A DNA stretch of 64,000 nt from DASXKD01 sp963703605 (GCA_963703605.1 CAVPFC010000005.1:62001-126000); one strand, 5' to 3'; positions 7,751-16,090 are shown, counted from the first letter of the stretch. The notes: generated by a model not told the origin, from the sequence alone. Numbers and translations are program-made.

Positions 7751-9211
7751 TCAGCGGGGCGACCCGACCCGGGCTGTCTGAAGATCTGCTCCCCGGTCCA
7801 GCTCCCCGAACAGGGCGGCCGCTCGCCGGGCGGTGCCCAGGGCCCAGGGCCCGGTGCTGAGCAGGCCAAGGACCGCGATGCCGGCGCCCAGCCCGAGCAC
7901 CATCCACCACACGCCGCGCGCCGCGCCGGTGAACGCCGTCCCGCCGTGGGACAGGCCCGGTGCCACGATCGTTCCGGCGATCGCCACGCCCAGGGTGGTA
8001 CCGGTCTGCCGGCCCGCCGAGGCCAGCGAGGCGGCCACCCCGGCCATCGAGAGGGGCATGCCGGAGACCGCCGTGTTGGTGATCGGCGGGTTGATGGTGC
8101 CCAGGGCGATGCCGATGAGCAGATAGGTGGCCAGCACGGCCGGCAGCGGTGTGCCCGGCCCGAGCCAGGCCGATGCCCCGCCACCCAGTGCCAGCGCGGC
8201 CCCGGCGACCACCAGCGGCAGCCGGGGACCGCGCGCGCCGACCAGCCGGCCGGTCAGCGGGGACAGCGCCACGATCATGACCCCGACCGGGAGCAGGCAC
8301 AGCCCGGCCGTGAGCGCGGACAGGCCGCGCACGTCTTGCAGGTACAGGGTGGTCACGAACAGGAACGCGCCGAAGCCGCACAGGCCCCAAAGCGCCATCA
8401 CGATCGCCGCGCTGAACGGGACGCTGCGGAACAGGCGCAGCTCCAGCAGCGGGTCGGCGCGGCGCGGCTCGTAGCACAGGATGCCCAGCACCCCGAGCAC
8501 GGCGGCGGTCAGCAGGCCGAGGATGACCGGCGAGGTCCAGCCCAGGCTGCCGGACCCGATGATCGCGCAGACGACGCTGCCCAGCACCACGAGGACCAGG
8601 GCCTGGCCCACCGGGTCGAACCGGCGGCCCCGGGCGGCCCGGGACTCGGGCACGAACAGCGCGGTGCACACGATCGCGGCGGCCACGATCGGAAGGTTTA
8701 CCAGGAAAATGGAACGCCAGCCGAAGCCGTCGACCAGGGCGCCGCCGAGGATCGGGCCCAGCGCCAGCGACAGCCCGGATACCGAGCCGAACACGCCGAT
8801 CGCGCGCGCCCGCTCGGCCCGGCCCTGGAACGTGTTGGCGATGATCGACATGGCCACCGGGTTGAGCATCGATCCCCCGGCGCCTTGGAGCGCCCGCGCC
8901 GCGATCAGCCAGCCGATTCCCGGCGCCAGGCCACACAGCAGCGAGCCGGCACCGAAGGCGGCCAGGCCGGCCTGGAACAAGCGGCGGCGGCCAACTCGGT
9001 CGGCGGTGGACCCGGCCAGCACCAGGAAGCTGGCCAGCACCAGGGTGTACGCGTCGACCGTCCACTGCAAGCCGGCCACCGAGGCGTGCAGGTCACGGCG
9101 CATGGCCGGCAGCGCGACGTTGACGATCGAGATGTCCATCACCACGACGGCGATGCTGGCGCAGCAGATCGCGAGCACCAGAGACCGGCGCCGTTGGCTC
9201 GGTTCAGGCAT
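7751..9211 (-). CDS. MFS transporter, DHA2 (EmrB/QacA) drug-efflux family
   Basis: A 486-residue membrane protein with about 14 predicted helices. Family motifs are visible: DISIVNVALPAM in helix 1, WTVDAYTLVLASF in helix 2, the motif A loop GSTADRVGRRRLF, and GGALVDGFGWRSIFLVNLP at helix 5-6. It is expected to be a proton-driven exporter of hydrophobic or cationic toxic compounds across the cytoplasmic membrane. It is divergent from a MerR regulator 79 bases away, which probably controls it. The substrate cannot be predicted. Confidence 0.9.
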   Translation of the reverse strand: MPEPSQRRRSLVLAICCASIAVVVMDISIVNVALPAMRRDLHASVAGLQWTVDAYTLVLASFLVLAGSTADRVGRRRLFQAGLAAFGAGSLLCGLAPGIGWLIAARALQGAGGSMLNPVAMSIIANTFQGRAERARAIGVFGSVSGLSLALGPILGGALVDGFGWRSIFLVNLPIVAAAIVCTALFVPESRAARGRRFDPVGQALVLVVLGSVVCAIIGSGSLGWTSPVILGLLTAAVLGVLGILCYEPRRADPLLELRLFRSVPFSAAIVMALWGLCGFGAFLFVTTLYLQDVRGLSALTAGLCLLPVGVMIVALSPLTGRLVGARGPRLPLVVAGAALALGGGASAWLGPGTPLPAVLATYLLIGIALGTINPPITNTAVSGMPLSMAGVAASLASAGRQTGTTLGVAIAGTIVAPGLSHGGTAFTGAARGVWWMVLGLGAGIAVLGLLSTGPWALGTARRAAALFGELDRGADLQTARVGSPR

Positions 9212-9254
9212 GCGGGTCCCATCGGCAGGCGCCGCCCGCGATCGGCGGCGCGGA

Positions 9255-9283
9255 TTATGGGTGACTGACTACGACGCTAGGAT
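9255..9283 (+). promoter_or_regulatory. Candidate promoter for leaderless merR transcript
   Basis: TAGGAT at 9278-9283 is followed by exactly seven bases and then the GTG start at 9291. A weak -35-like TTATGG lies 17 bp upstream (9255-9260). Transcription would begin at or next to the start codon. The divergent MFS promoter must lie in the same 79 bases, the usual place for a MerR operator. Confidence 0.45.
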
Positions 9284-9290
9284 TTAGAGC

Positions 9291-9773
9291 GTGCTCGAAG
9301 TCAAATCGCACCCATCATCCGCGGCCGCCCGGCCCGTCCCCCCGGCGGGCCTGAGCATCGCCGAGGCCGCCCGCCGCACCGGGGTCAGTGCCCACACCCT
9401 CCGCTACTACGAGCGCGCCGGCCTCGTCATCACCCAGGTCGACCGCACCAACGGCGGGCGCCGCCGGTACCGCCAGGCGGACCTGGACTGGATCAAGATG
9501 TGCACCAAGCTGCGGGCCACCGGCATGCCGATCAAGACCATCCGGCGCTACGCCCAGCTGGTTTCCGCCGGGCGCGGCAACGAGCAGGAACGGCTCGCCC
9601 TCATGGAGGCCCACCGCGCCAGCGTGGCCGCCAAGCTCGCCGAGATACAGGAAAACCTCAAGCTCATCGACCACAAGATCGACGTTTACCGGGCCGGCTC
9701 GCCGCCGGCGACGCCGACCGGCTCTGGGCTCTCCCGCCAGCACCGACCTGAGCTTCATGGGGACGGCGTGTGA
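9291..9773 (+). CDS. MerR family transcriptional regulator
   Basis: A 160-residue protein with a MerR winged helix-turn-helix at residues 20-90: LSIAEAARRTGVSAHTLRYY, then NGGRRRYRQADLDWI. A dimerisation coiled coil follows (EAHRASVAAKLAEIQENL). There is no Cys-rich metal site and no large ligand domain, so this is the short AdhR/NmlR-like type. It is divergently placed with a DHA2 exporter and is a plausible regulator of it. No Shine-Dalgarno precedes the GTG, in line with the TAGGAT box seven bases upstream. Its TGA overlaps the ATG of the next, truncated, gene. Confidence 0.88.
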   Translation: MLEVKSHPSSAAARPVPPAGLSIAEAARRTGVSAHTLRYYERAGLVITQVDRTNGGRRRYRQADLDWIKMCTKLRATGMPIKTIRRYAQLVSAGRGNEQERLALMEAHRASVAAKLAEIQENLKLIDHKIDVYRAGSPPATPTGSGLSRQHRPELHGDGV

Positions 9774-10048
9774 TGGCCGGCGATCATGAGCGGGCCGCCG
9801 CGGCGCCGGCCGTCTGCCGGGCCGGCGAGGACGACTGGCAGGCCTGGCGGCAGGTGCGCCTGGCCGCGCTGGCGGACGCGCCGGACTCGTTCGGCGACAC
9901 GATCGGGGCAGCCGCGGCGCTCACCGAGCACGACTGGCGGGCGATGACGCGGGACGGGGCCATCTTCATCGCCACCGCGGGGCGGGAGGCCGTCGGCGGC
10001 CCGGCATCGCAAAGATGCGGTGGCGCCCGCAGAAGGTTCCCGGGCTAG
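9773..10048 (+). pseudogene. Truncated GNAT N-acetyltransferase (N-terminal fragment)
   Basis: An ATG at 9773 overlaps the merR stop (TGATG). The ~91-residue product starts like a GNAT acetyltransferase (CRAGEDDWQAWRQVRLAAL, then DAPDSFGDT, then IFIATAGREAVGG). It stops before the acetyl-CoA-binding motif A, which intact homologues of about 150-170 residues carry. The last ~15 residues are arginine/glycine-rich junk. The convergent Clp_N gene ends at 10045, so the missing 3' part is not nearby and a real deletion is more likely than a base error. It is unlikely to be active. Confidence 0.6.
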
Positions 10049-11055
10049 GAGGATTCGGCCTGGCCTTCCGCGGCCGGGCGCCCCGCCGCCGGGCCCGCCT
10101 GGGGGCCCTTGGCCGCGGTGGCCCGGCGGCCGATGTCTTCGAGACTGGCCCGCAGTGCCTGCCAGACGGCGCTGAGGCTGGTGCTGGCGGGCAGGTCACC
10201 ACGGATGGTGCCGGGCTCGCCCGCCTGGCCGCCGACCGCCTCGGCGGCGGCACGGCCGAGGCCGACGAGGTCGGGGTCGCCCGCCTCGAGCGTCAGGCTG
10301 TCGCCGGTGACGCGGATCACCATATGGCGGCGCCCCCGTTCCTCGGGCCGCTCGTCGCTGGTGCCGGTGACGTCCACGCTGCGCAGCGCCTCCCGCGCCT
10401 GGTCCAGGTCGACGCCTAGCGCGGCGAGCGTCCTGGCCGCGGCGGTGTCCGGATCGGCGAGCGCGCCGAGCAGCAGGTGGTGCGAGCCCATGGGGTATGG
10501 CGCGGCGAGGCGGGCGGCCTCGTTCAGGCTGGCGTCGGCGGCCGGCGTGGCCCGCACCGCCGTCTCCTCCGGATCGCCGGCAACGGGGCCCTCGCGCAAC
10601 CAGCGCTGGCCCGGCGTGCCCTGGTACGCGGGCACCAGGTCGAGCACGGCCATGCGGATCGCGAGAAGGTCGGTGTGCGCGGCGAGGATCTGCGGGCCGA
10701 TCCCCTCCTTCTCCCGGAGCAGGCCAAGCAGGATGTGCTCGGTGCCGATGTAGTTATGGCCCAGTCCGAGAGCCTCGCGGAGCGCGAGTTCGAGGATCTT
10801 CTTCGCCCGTGGCGTGAACGGGATATGCCCCTGCACCGGCTCGCCCCCGGCGCGGACACGGGCCCTGACCTCGTCCCGGACGCCGCTGAGTGAGATCTCG
10901 AAGCGATCCAGGGCCCGGGCGGCCACGCCGTCGGGCACGCCAAGCAGCCCGAGCAGGACGTGCTCGGTGCCGATGTAGTTATGGCCCAGGTCGCGGGCTT
11001 CCTCCTGGGCGCGGACGATGGTACGGCGGGCGCGCGGGGTGAATCGCTCAAACAT
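10045..11055 (-). CDS. Clp N-terminal domain protein without ATPase modules
   Basis: About 336 residues from the ATG at 11055, chosen because MFERFTPRARRTIVRAQEEA matches the start of ClpC; an ATG four codons upstream (11067) is also possible. Clp_N repeats are clear: DLGHNYIGTEHVLLGLL and the near copy LGLGHNYIGTEHILLGLLRE, then a second, weaker pair (residues about 170-225, YPMGSHHLLLGAL). No Walker A or B follows. In ClpC this domain docks substrates and adaptors, so a free copy may act as adaptor, decoy or substrate receptor for a Clp machine. It is divergent from a small HTH gene, and the shared promoter region holds a dyad. Confidence 0.82.
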   Translation of the reverse strand: MFERFTPRARRTIVRAQEEARDLGHNYIGTEHVLLGLLGVPDGVAARALDRFEISLSGVRDEVRARVRAGGEPVQGHIPFTPRAKKILELALREALGLGHNYIGTEHILLGLLREKEGIGPQILAAHTDLLAIRMAVLDLVPAYQGTPGQRWLREGPVAGDPEETAVRATPAADASLNEAARLAAPYPMGSHHLLLGALADPDTAAARTLAALGVDLDQAREALRSVDVTGTSDERPEERGRRHMVIRVTGDSLTLEAGDPDLVGLGRAAAEAVGGQAGEPGTIRGDLPASTSLSAVWQALRASLEDIGRRATAAKGPQAGPAAGRPAAEGQAESS

Positions 11056-11083
11056 GACGTCCACCATCCGCCCATGCCTTTAA

Positions 11084-11111
11084 CCCTGTCAATACCATGC
11101 TATTAATAGGG
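11084..11111. promoter_or_regulatory. 28-bp dyad in the divergent Clp_N / HTH promoter region
   Basis: CCCTnnnAATA and TATTnnnAGGG face each other around an ACCATGC-type centre, giving an imperfect dyad in an AT-rich patch. TATTAA near 11101 could be the -10 of the forward gene. The site is a candidate operator for the HTH protein. Confidence 0.4.
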
Positions 11112-11125
11112 CTAGGAGGTGGCGT

Positions 11126-11491
11126 ATGGACTGGGAGGACCGGCTTGACGCCTGGGAACTCGAGCTCGAACTGACTGCCCAGCTCGAGGGCTCGGATTGG
11201 GTGACGCTCGACCGGGCGGCCGCCGACACCGGCGCGTCCCGGGCCGCGCTGCGCAACTGGTACCGGACCGGGCAGATCCCCTCCCGGCTGGTCGACGGGC
11301 CGCACGGCCCGCAGCGGCTGGTCCCGCTTGCGCTCGTGGCCACCCGCGCGATGGCCTCGCCGCGGCTGCGGCACAATACCGAACGGCGCCTCGCCGACCA
11401 GGCCGGGATCGAGATTCTCCGGCACCGGGTCGACCAGCTCGAGCTCCGCCTGGCCGCGCTGGAGCGGGCGGCCGCACCCGGCCCGCGCTGA
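11126..11491 (+). CDS. Small helix-turn-helix protein (MerR/excisionase-like)
   Basis: A 121-residue protein with a very strong ribosome site (AGGAGG six bases before ATG). The first ~45 residues are acidic and leucine-rich (DAWELELELTAQLEG). They lead into a MerR/excisionase-type fold (WVTLDRAAADTGASRAALRNW, YRTGQIPSRLVDG, RLVPLALV) and end in a coiled coil (LRHRVDQLELRLAALE). It probably binds DNA, perhaps the dyad in its own promoter region, and regulates the divergent Clp_N gene. That role is inferred from position. Confidence 0.7.
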   Translation: MDWEDRLDAWELELELTAQLEGSDWVTLDRAAADTGASRAALRNWYRTGQIPSRLVDGPHGPQRLVPLALVATRAMASPRLRHNTERRLADQAGIEILRHRVDQLELRLAALERAAAPGPR

Positions 11492-11531
11492 CGCTGGTCC
11501 CGGCGGCGCCTGGGTACGGGGCCGCCTGGGC

Positions 11532-12599
11532 TCAGGCGCGTCTGCCGGCGAGCCGGCGGAGGCTGGTGCCCGCCGCGGCGCCGATGAGCACGGCGCCGAG
11601 CAGGGCGAGCGGCACCAGCACGAGACTGCCGAGGATGCCGCCGGCGATGGCGTCACTGAGCAGGTAGCTGGCGACGCCGGGATAGCCGCTGTGGGCGTAG
11701 GCGGCGATGTCGTGCGCGCTGCCCAGCGTGTAGTGGTGCACCTCGAGGAGCAGTCCCACCGTGACGGTGAAGTGCACCAGGGCGCCGAGGATCACGGTGA
11801 GCAGGCCCGCCCGGACCCCGGCCGGCCTGCTGCGGGTGGCGGCGGCCGCCCCGGCCGAAACGGCCAGCGTCGCGACGGCCACGGCCGGCGCCAGGGCGGG
11901 GGCGGACCCTCCCGTGCTGGTCACCGCGGCCACGGCGGTGAAGGCCCAGGCGGCCCCGCTGGCCAGCCCGCCGGCTAGCGCCCACCACAGCGCGGTGTCC
12001 CGGCGGCCGGCGGCCCAGAACGGGCCGAGCGCGACGGCGAGGTAGCCGGCGAGGGCGGCCGCGAACAGGACCGAGAACACGTGCGTGCGGTCGGTGGTCG
12101 CGGCCGGGTAGGCCACGGCGGTCCGGGCCACGGTGGCGACCGCGGCCGCAACGCCGGTCAGCGCCAGCCCGCCGACGAGCACGCGGGCCACGGTCGGCCG
12201 GGGCCGGTGCCACCGCGCCGTGATCACCGTCGCGTACCCGCACAGCAGCAGGCCGAGGGCCGCCGCGAACACCGCCATGCTGGGGACCTCGCGAGCCGCG
12301 GCCACGGTCGCGGCCGCCGCGGCCGTCAGCCCCGCGCAGCCAACGGCCAGCACCCGCCCGCGGTGCCGGGGCGGCGGGAACAGCGCGACCCGCAGCACGC
12401 CGACGGTGAACCGCCACCGGCGCGCGCGCCCCTGGACCTGGGCCAGCTCCGCCGCCATCGCCCTGCCCCAGTCCTGCCGGTGCGGGGGCAGCCGGTTCGC
12501 GGCGGCGGCGGCCAGCCGCGCCGCCGGGTCGCCGCCGCGCTTGCGGCGGGCCAGCCAGGCCAGGCCGGCCAGCGCGAGGACGCCGGACAGGATGAGCAT
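11532..12599 (-). CDS. Multi-pass membrane protein, PadR operon
   Basis: A 355-residue protein starting at ATG 12599, which overlaps the PadR stop (TGATG); the longer open frame upstream is a shadow. About nine or ten hydrophobic segments are visible (GVLALAGLAWLA, VFAAALGLLLCGYA, VLVGGLALTGVAAAV, AGLLTVILGALVHFTV, GGILGSLVLVPLALLGAVLI). A short cytoplasmic section rich in Arg (LPPHRQDWGRAMAAELAQV) resembles the soluble loop seen in PadR-associated membrane proteins of actinobacteria. Function is unknown. Its operon partner suggests a membrane stress or export role. Confidence 0.75.
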   Translation of the reverse strand: MLILSGVLALAGLAWLARRKRGGDPAARLAAAAANRLPPHRQDWGRAMAAELAQVQGRARRWRFTVGVLRVALFPPPRHRGRVLAVGCAGLTAAAAATVAAAREVPSMAVFAAALGLLLCGYATVITARWHRPRPTVARVLVGGLALTGVAAAVATVARTAVAYPAATTDRTHVFSVLFAAALAGYLAVALGPFWAAGRRDTALWWALAGGLASGAAWAFTAVAAVTSTGGSAPALAPAVAVATLAVSAGAAAATRSRPAGVRAGLLTVILGALVHFTVTVGLLLEVHHYTLGSAHDIAAYAHSGYPGVASYLLSDAIAGGILGSLVLVPLALLGAVLIGAAAGTSLRRLAGRRA

Positions 12600-12940
12600 C
12601 ACGCGCCCTGGAGCCTGGACCGCCGCGCCGCCGGGGCCGGTACCGTCGCCGCGGCAGGTCCGGCGGCCCGGGCGGCCGCCGCGGCCGCGCCGGCATGGGC
12701 GCGGCCGGCGCCGGTGAGCCGGTACAGGTGGCGGGCGGGCCTGCCGGGCACCCGCTCGGTCTCCCAGCTCGTCTCGAGCAGCCCCCGGTCGGCGAGCCGC
12801 ATCAGGATCGGGTACATCGACCCGGCCTGGATGCCGAGCTGCGTGCACAGGTCGTACCCGTAACGCCAGCGGCCGGGGTCTTCGGCCAGTGCCAGCAGGA
12901 CCGCCACGGTTTGCGCGGACGGCCTGCGAATACGCGTCAC
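12599..12940 (-). CDS. PadR family transcriptional regulator
   Basis: A 113-residue PadR-type winged helix protein: RRPSAQTVAVLLALAEDPG, YGYDLCTQLGIQAGSMYPIL (the typical G-S-Y-P recognition helix, here GSMYP), then LLETSWETERVPGRP and RHLYRLTGAGR. The tail is Ala/Pro-rich. PadR proteins are usually repressors of transport genes. It sits just downstream of an ABC exporter and upstream of a membrane protein, both probable targets. The GTG start lacks a ribosome site and has TACGGT six bases upstream. Confidence 0.88.
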   Translation of the reverse strand: MTRIRRPSAQTVAVLLALAEDPGRWRYGYDLCTQLGIQAGSMYPILMRLADRGLLETSWETERVPGRPARHLYRLTGAGRAHAGAAAAAARAAGPAAATVPAPAARRSRLQGA

Positions 12941-12946
12941 CCGGCA

Positions 12947-12952
12947 ACCGTA
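12947..12952 (-). promoter_or_regulatory. -10 box for leaderless padR transcript
   Basis: On the minus strand TACGGT is followed by six bases and the GTG at 12940. The spacing matches other boxes in the window. No clear -35 is seen. Confidence 0.4.
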
Positions 12953-12956
12953 CCCG

Positions 12957-13868
12957 TCACGTCACGTCCCGCTGGCGGGTCACCGCGACGCCGATAACGC
13001 TGAACGCGGCCGCGTACCCGGCCATGACCAGCAGGCCGGCCCACTGCGGCGGCGCGTGCGGAAATGCCCGTCCCGGCGTGATCATGACCTTCGAGGCGAC
13101 CGCCGGCGCGATGACCACGGCGCCGAGCACCCAGCCGTGCCGGTAGACGGCGTAGATCAGGTGGAAGATGATCTCCACCGCGGCGTAGCCCACCAGGTAG
13201 CTGGCCAGGCCGGTGATGACGGCGGCGAGCTGGCTGCGCACCAGTGTGCCCAGGCCAAGCCCGAACACCGCCCACATGACGTACGCGAGCAGGTTCAGCA
13301 GCACCGACCGGGTCACGGTCCAGCCGGCCAGCGGGTAGCTGATGTGCTGGCTGTGCAGGTAAACCGGGGTAACGGCCGCGTCGATGACGGTGGATACCAG
13401 CCAGAACAGCGCGCCGAAGCCGGCCGCTGCGGCGAGCTTGGCGACGATGACCACGGCGCGGCGCGGGTTGGCCAGGAACGTTGCCGTCGCGGTCTGGTAG
13501 GCGACCTCGTTCGTCATCGTCAGCACGCCGATGAGCATCGCGAACAGCACCCCGAAGAACTGCCCGGCGGTCATCATGGTCGTGGCGATCGCGGCCCGCC
13601 CCGCGGGCGCGCGGGCCTGGGCTGCCTGGGCGATGGCCTGGGCCTTCTGGGCCGCGCCCATCGCGCCAAGCGGCGGGTACAGCACGAAGTGCTGGCTGAC
13701 GCCGCTGGTCCACAGCGCCGCCGCGGTGAACACCATGACGCCGCCGAGGAACAGCCACCACGTGTTCGTGGTGCGGATCTTCATGACCTCGGCCCGGGCC
13801 TGCCGGATCAGGACCGTGCCGGTGCTGGGCGCCCGGGCCAGCGCCGGGCCGCCGGCCAGCGTGGTCAC
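12957..13868 (-). CDS. ABC transporter permease (ABC-2 type)
   Basis: A 303-residue membrane protein with six predicted helices. It opens with a cytoplasmic segment typical of ABC-2 permeases (RQARAEVMKIRTTNTWWLF). The stretch MTNEVAYQTATATFLANPRR is characteristic of permeases of this class in actinobacteria. The GTG start overlaps the ATPase stop by four bases (GTGA), so the two are one operon. It would form the membrane channel of an exporter with the ATPase; the substrate (drug, lipid or peptide) is unknown. Confidence 0.85.
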   Translation of the reverse strand: MTTLAGGPALARAPSTGTVLIRQARAEVMKIRTTNTWWLFLGGVMVFTAAALWTSGVSQHFVLYPPLGAMGAAQKAQAIAQAAQARAPAGRAAIATTMMTAGQFFGVLFAMLIGVLTMTNEVAYQTATATFLANPRRAVVIVAKLAAAAGFGALFWLVSTVIDAAVTPVYLHSQHISYPLAGWTVTRSVLLNLLAYVMWAVFGLGLGTLVRSQLAAVITGLASYLVGYAAVEIIFHLIYAVYRHGWVLGAVVIAPAVASKVMITPGRAFPHAPPQWAGLLVMAGYAAAFSVIGVAVTRQRDVT

Positions 13869-14929
13869 CTGATCGCCTCCTTTCCCTTGGTCAGTTCGAG
13901 GAAGGCGGCCTCCAGGTCCGGGGGCTGCGTGACGAGCTGGTGAATAGCGATCCCGGCCCGCAGCGCGGCGTCGCCTATCGCGGCGGCATCGGCGCCGGTC
14001 ACGTACACCTCACCGGGGCCGCGCGGCGTGATCACGGCATCGCTGCCCAGTGCCGCCGCCAGCTTCGCCACGCCGGGGCTGCGCACCAGGGTGCGGGTGC
14101 CGCGGGAGAACGAACCGGCCACCGCGGCAACGGTGCCCTGGGCGGCCAGCCGCCCGGCGGCGATGATGATCAGGTCGTCGGCGACGAGCTCGATTTCCGA
14201 AAGCAGGTGGCTGGACACCAGGACCGTGCGGCCGCGCGCCGCCAGCTCCCTGAGCAGGTCCCGCATCCACCGAATGCCGTCCGGGTCCAGGCCGTTGGCG
14301 GGCTCGTCGAGGATCAGCACCTGCGGGTCCCCGAGCAGCGCCGCCGCGACGCCAAGGCGCTGGCGCATGCCCAGCGAGTACCCGCCGAAACGGCGGTCAC
14401 CGGCCGCGGCGAGCCCGACCAGGTCGAGGACCTCGTCCGCGCGGGCCAGCGGGATGCCCGTGGACCGGCACAGGATCCGCAGGTGGTTGCGGGCGGTACG
14501 GCCCCGGTGCGCGGCGCTTGCCTCGAGGACTCCGCCGGCCCGGCGGGCGGGCTGATCGAGGCCGGCGTAGCTGACCCCGCCGATCGTGGCGGTTCCCGCG
14601 GTCGGCGTGACCAGTCCGAGGAGCATGCGCAGCGTGGTGGTCTTCCCGGCGCCGTTGGGGCCGAGAAAGCCGGTCACCCGGCCGGGCTCCACGGCGAACG
14701 ACAGCCCGTCCACGGCCTTGACGCCCGGATAGTGCTTGGCCAGGCCGCAGACCACGATGCGCCCGCTGGCGAGCTCCGCCTCCGGAATGGTCCTGCCGTC
14801 GAAAGGCCGGCCAGGCCCCACCGTGCTGCCCGAGTTTTGTGCCTTACGCGCTGGCGCGTCCCGGCCGGTTCCGCGGCGCAGCACCACTACCAGGCCGGCC
14901 ACCACAAGGGCGCCGAGCAGGATAACCAT
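13865..14929 (-). CDS. ABC transporter ATP-binding protein with N-terminal membrane anchor
   Basis: About 354 residues from ATG 14929, where GGAGGATGC gives a good ribosome site; a longer in-frame start exists at 14968. The N-terminus is a single hydrophobic helix (MVILLGALVVAGLVVVL), unusual for this class. The ATPase follows: Walker A GPNGAGKTT, signature YSLGMRQRLGVAAAL, Walker B VLILDEPANGLD, and the H-loop SSHLL. The class is DRA/CcmA-type, paired with an ABC-2 permease. The last ~80 residues resemble the regulatory tail of drug-export ATPases. It heads the padR operon. Confidence 0.9.
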   Translation of the reverse strand: MVILLGALVVAGLVVVLRRGTGRDAPARKAQNSGSTVGPGRPFDGRTIPEAELASGRIVVCGLAKHYPGVKAVDGLSFAVEPGRVTGFLGPNGAGKTTTLRMLLGLVTPTAGTATIGGVSYAGLDQPARRAGGVLEASAAHRGRTARNHLRILCRSTGIPLARADEVLDLVGLAAAGDRRFGGYSLGMRQRLGVAAALLGDPQVLILDEPANGLDPDGIRWMRDLLRELAARGRTVLVSSHLLSEIELVADDLIIIAAGRLAAQGTVAAVAGSFSRGTRTLVRSPGVAKLAAALGSDAVITPRGPGEVYVTGADAAAIGDAALRAGIAIHQLVTQPPDLEAAFLELTKGKEAIR

Positions 14930-15021
14930 TGCGCATCCTCCAGCCGCGGCGCCGGGGCCCGTCAGCAAATAACTCTATATAGCAAGAGTTTCGGCCCGCA
15001 AGCCGGGGTGGATAGACGTTT

Positions 15022-15234
15022 GCCGCACCGATCGCCCGGCTGACCGACCGGGAACGGGACGTCCTGGCGCTGATGGCAGAGGGACGTTCCAACGCCGCGA
15101 TCGCCCAGCGGCTGTTCGTCTCGGAGAAGGCCGTCAGCAAGCACTGCACGTCGATCTTTGCCAAGCTCGACCTGCCGCCCTCGGAGAACGACAACCGCCG
15201 CGTCCTCGCGGTCCTCGCCTTCCTCAACTCCTGA
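15022..15234 (+). pseudogene. LuxR/NarL-type DNA-binding domain remnant
   Basis: Read in frame, 15022-15234 gives ARLTDRERDVLALMAEGRS, then IAQRLFVSEKAVSKHCTSIF, AKLDLPPSEN and a stop. This is a textbook C-terminal half of a NarL-family response regulator. The receiver domain is absent, an in-frame TAG sits at 15013-15015 and there is no good start codon. It is therefore the 3' remnant of a deleted two-component regulator gene. Confidence 0.75.
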
Positions 15235-15387
15235 GCGCCCCGCTGCCCCCGGATCCGCAGGCACCGAGGCCGGCGCCTCCCCGGAGTAAGCCCGGCGGCT
15301 CATTTGCCTGGCCGGAATTCGAGATATATCTTTTCTTGACAGGGGTTCATCGCTCCAGCGGTCCCGCTGGCGCACACGGAGGTAAGC

Positions 15388-15891
15388 ATGGAAGCGTCGG
15401 GTGGCTGGCAGCCTGGCCCGTTCGGCCAGGACGGGGTGCCGGACGGCACGCAGCAGCGGATGTATCTGGACACCAGGCCGTTGCGCCGGGCCGCCCAGCT
15501 CGTCATGTGGTCCGCGCTCGCCGGGCTCGCCGGGGTGATCGCCGTGACCGCGCTCATCGCGATGCTGATCCCGCACGCGGTGCTGGTCGCCGTGCTCATC
15601 GTGCTCGGGGTGCCCGTCCTGCTGCTGGCGCTCGTCACGGCGTTCCTGATCTGGGTCGGCCGCCGCGCCTGGCGGACCGGAGCCTGGCTGGAACTCGTGC
15701 CGATGGCCGCCGGGATGCCCTGGACGGGCCGCCTGGTCTGGGCCGTGCGCACGTTGCTGGTGAGCCGGGCGTTCTGGCGGCTAGGGCGGCGCGTCCGCGC
15801 CCGCCGCGGCGCGACCGCGGAGTACCAGGCGTATCCAGGCGGCCCCTGGCGTCAGGCGCCAGCGGGCGACCTGACCGGCACCACCAACTAA
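15388..15891 (+). CDS. Small membrane protein of unknown function
   Basis: A 167-residue protein with ACGGAGGTAAGC before the ATG. The N-terminal ~35 residues are polar. Two adjacent hydrophobic helices follow (MWSALAGLAGVIAVTALIAM and VLIVLGVPVLLLALVTAFLI), then a basic cytoplasmic tail (GRRVRARRG). I do not recognise the family. The 3' end lies in a repeat that also covers the antisense of the sliding-clamp 3' end, so its last residues (GDLTGTTN) mirror that gene's repeat. Confidence 0.65.
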   Translation: MEASGGWQPGPFGQDGVPDGTQQRMYLDTRPLRRAAQLVMWSALAGLAGVIAVTALIAMLIPHAVLVAVLIVLGVPVLLLALVTAFLIWVGRRAWRTGAWLELVPMAAGMPWTGRLVWAVRTLLVSRAFWRLGRRVRARRGATAEYQAYPGGPWRQAPAGDLTGTTN

Positions 15892-16090
15892 CCAGGCCCA
15901 GGCCCTGGCAGGCGGCGCCCGAGGCCGACCGGGGCAAAAGCCGTCAGGCGGCAGCGGGCGACCTTAGCGGCACCAGCCGCTAACCCAGGCCCAAGCCCAA
16001 ACCCTGGCGGGCGGCGCCCGAGGCCGACCGGGGGCAACCGGACAGCCCGCTGTCAGGCGCGGGCGGGCGACCTCAGCGGCACCACCAGGT
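15851..16090. repeat. Degenerate direct repeats of ~85-93 bp, two full copies and one partial
   Basis: Units begin with GTCAGGCG at 15851, 15943 and 16052. The first two run through ACCAGGCCC- and GGCGGCGCCCGAGGCC-type segments to about 15935 and 16035. The third is partial and covers the last codons of the dnaN paralogue. The repeats span the end of one gene, the gap and the end of the convergent gene, and look like slippage or unequal exchange. Confidence 0.7.

Noticed and set aside
7594..8184. N-terminal extension of the secreted-protein frame
   Set aside because: The extension is antisense-like noise over the MFS gene; a ribosome site and signal peptide fit ATG 7593.
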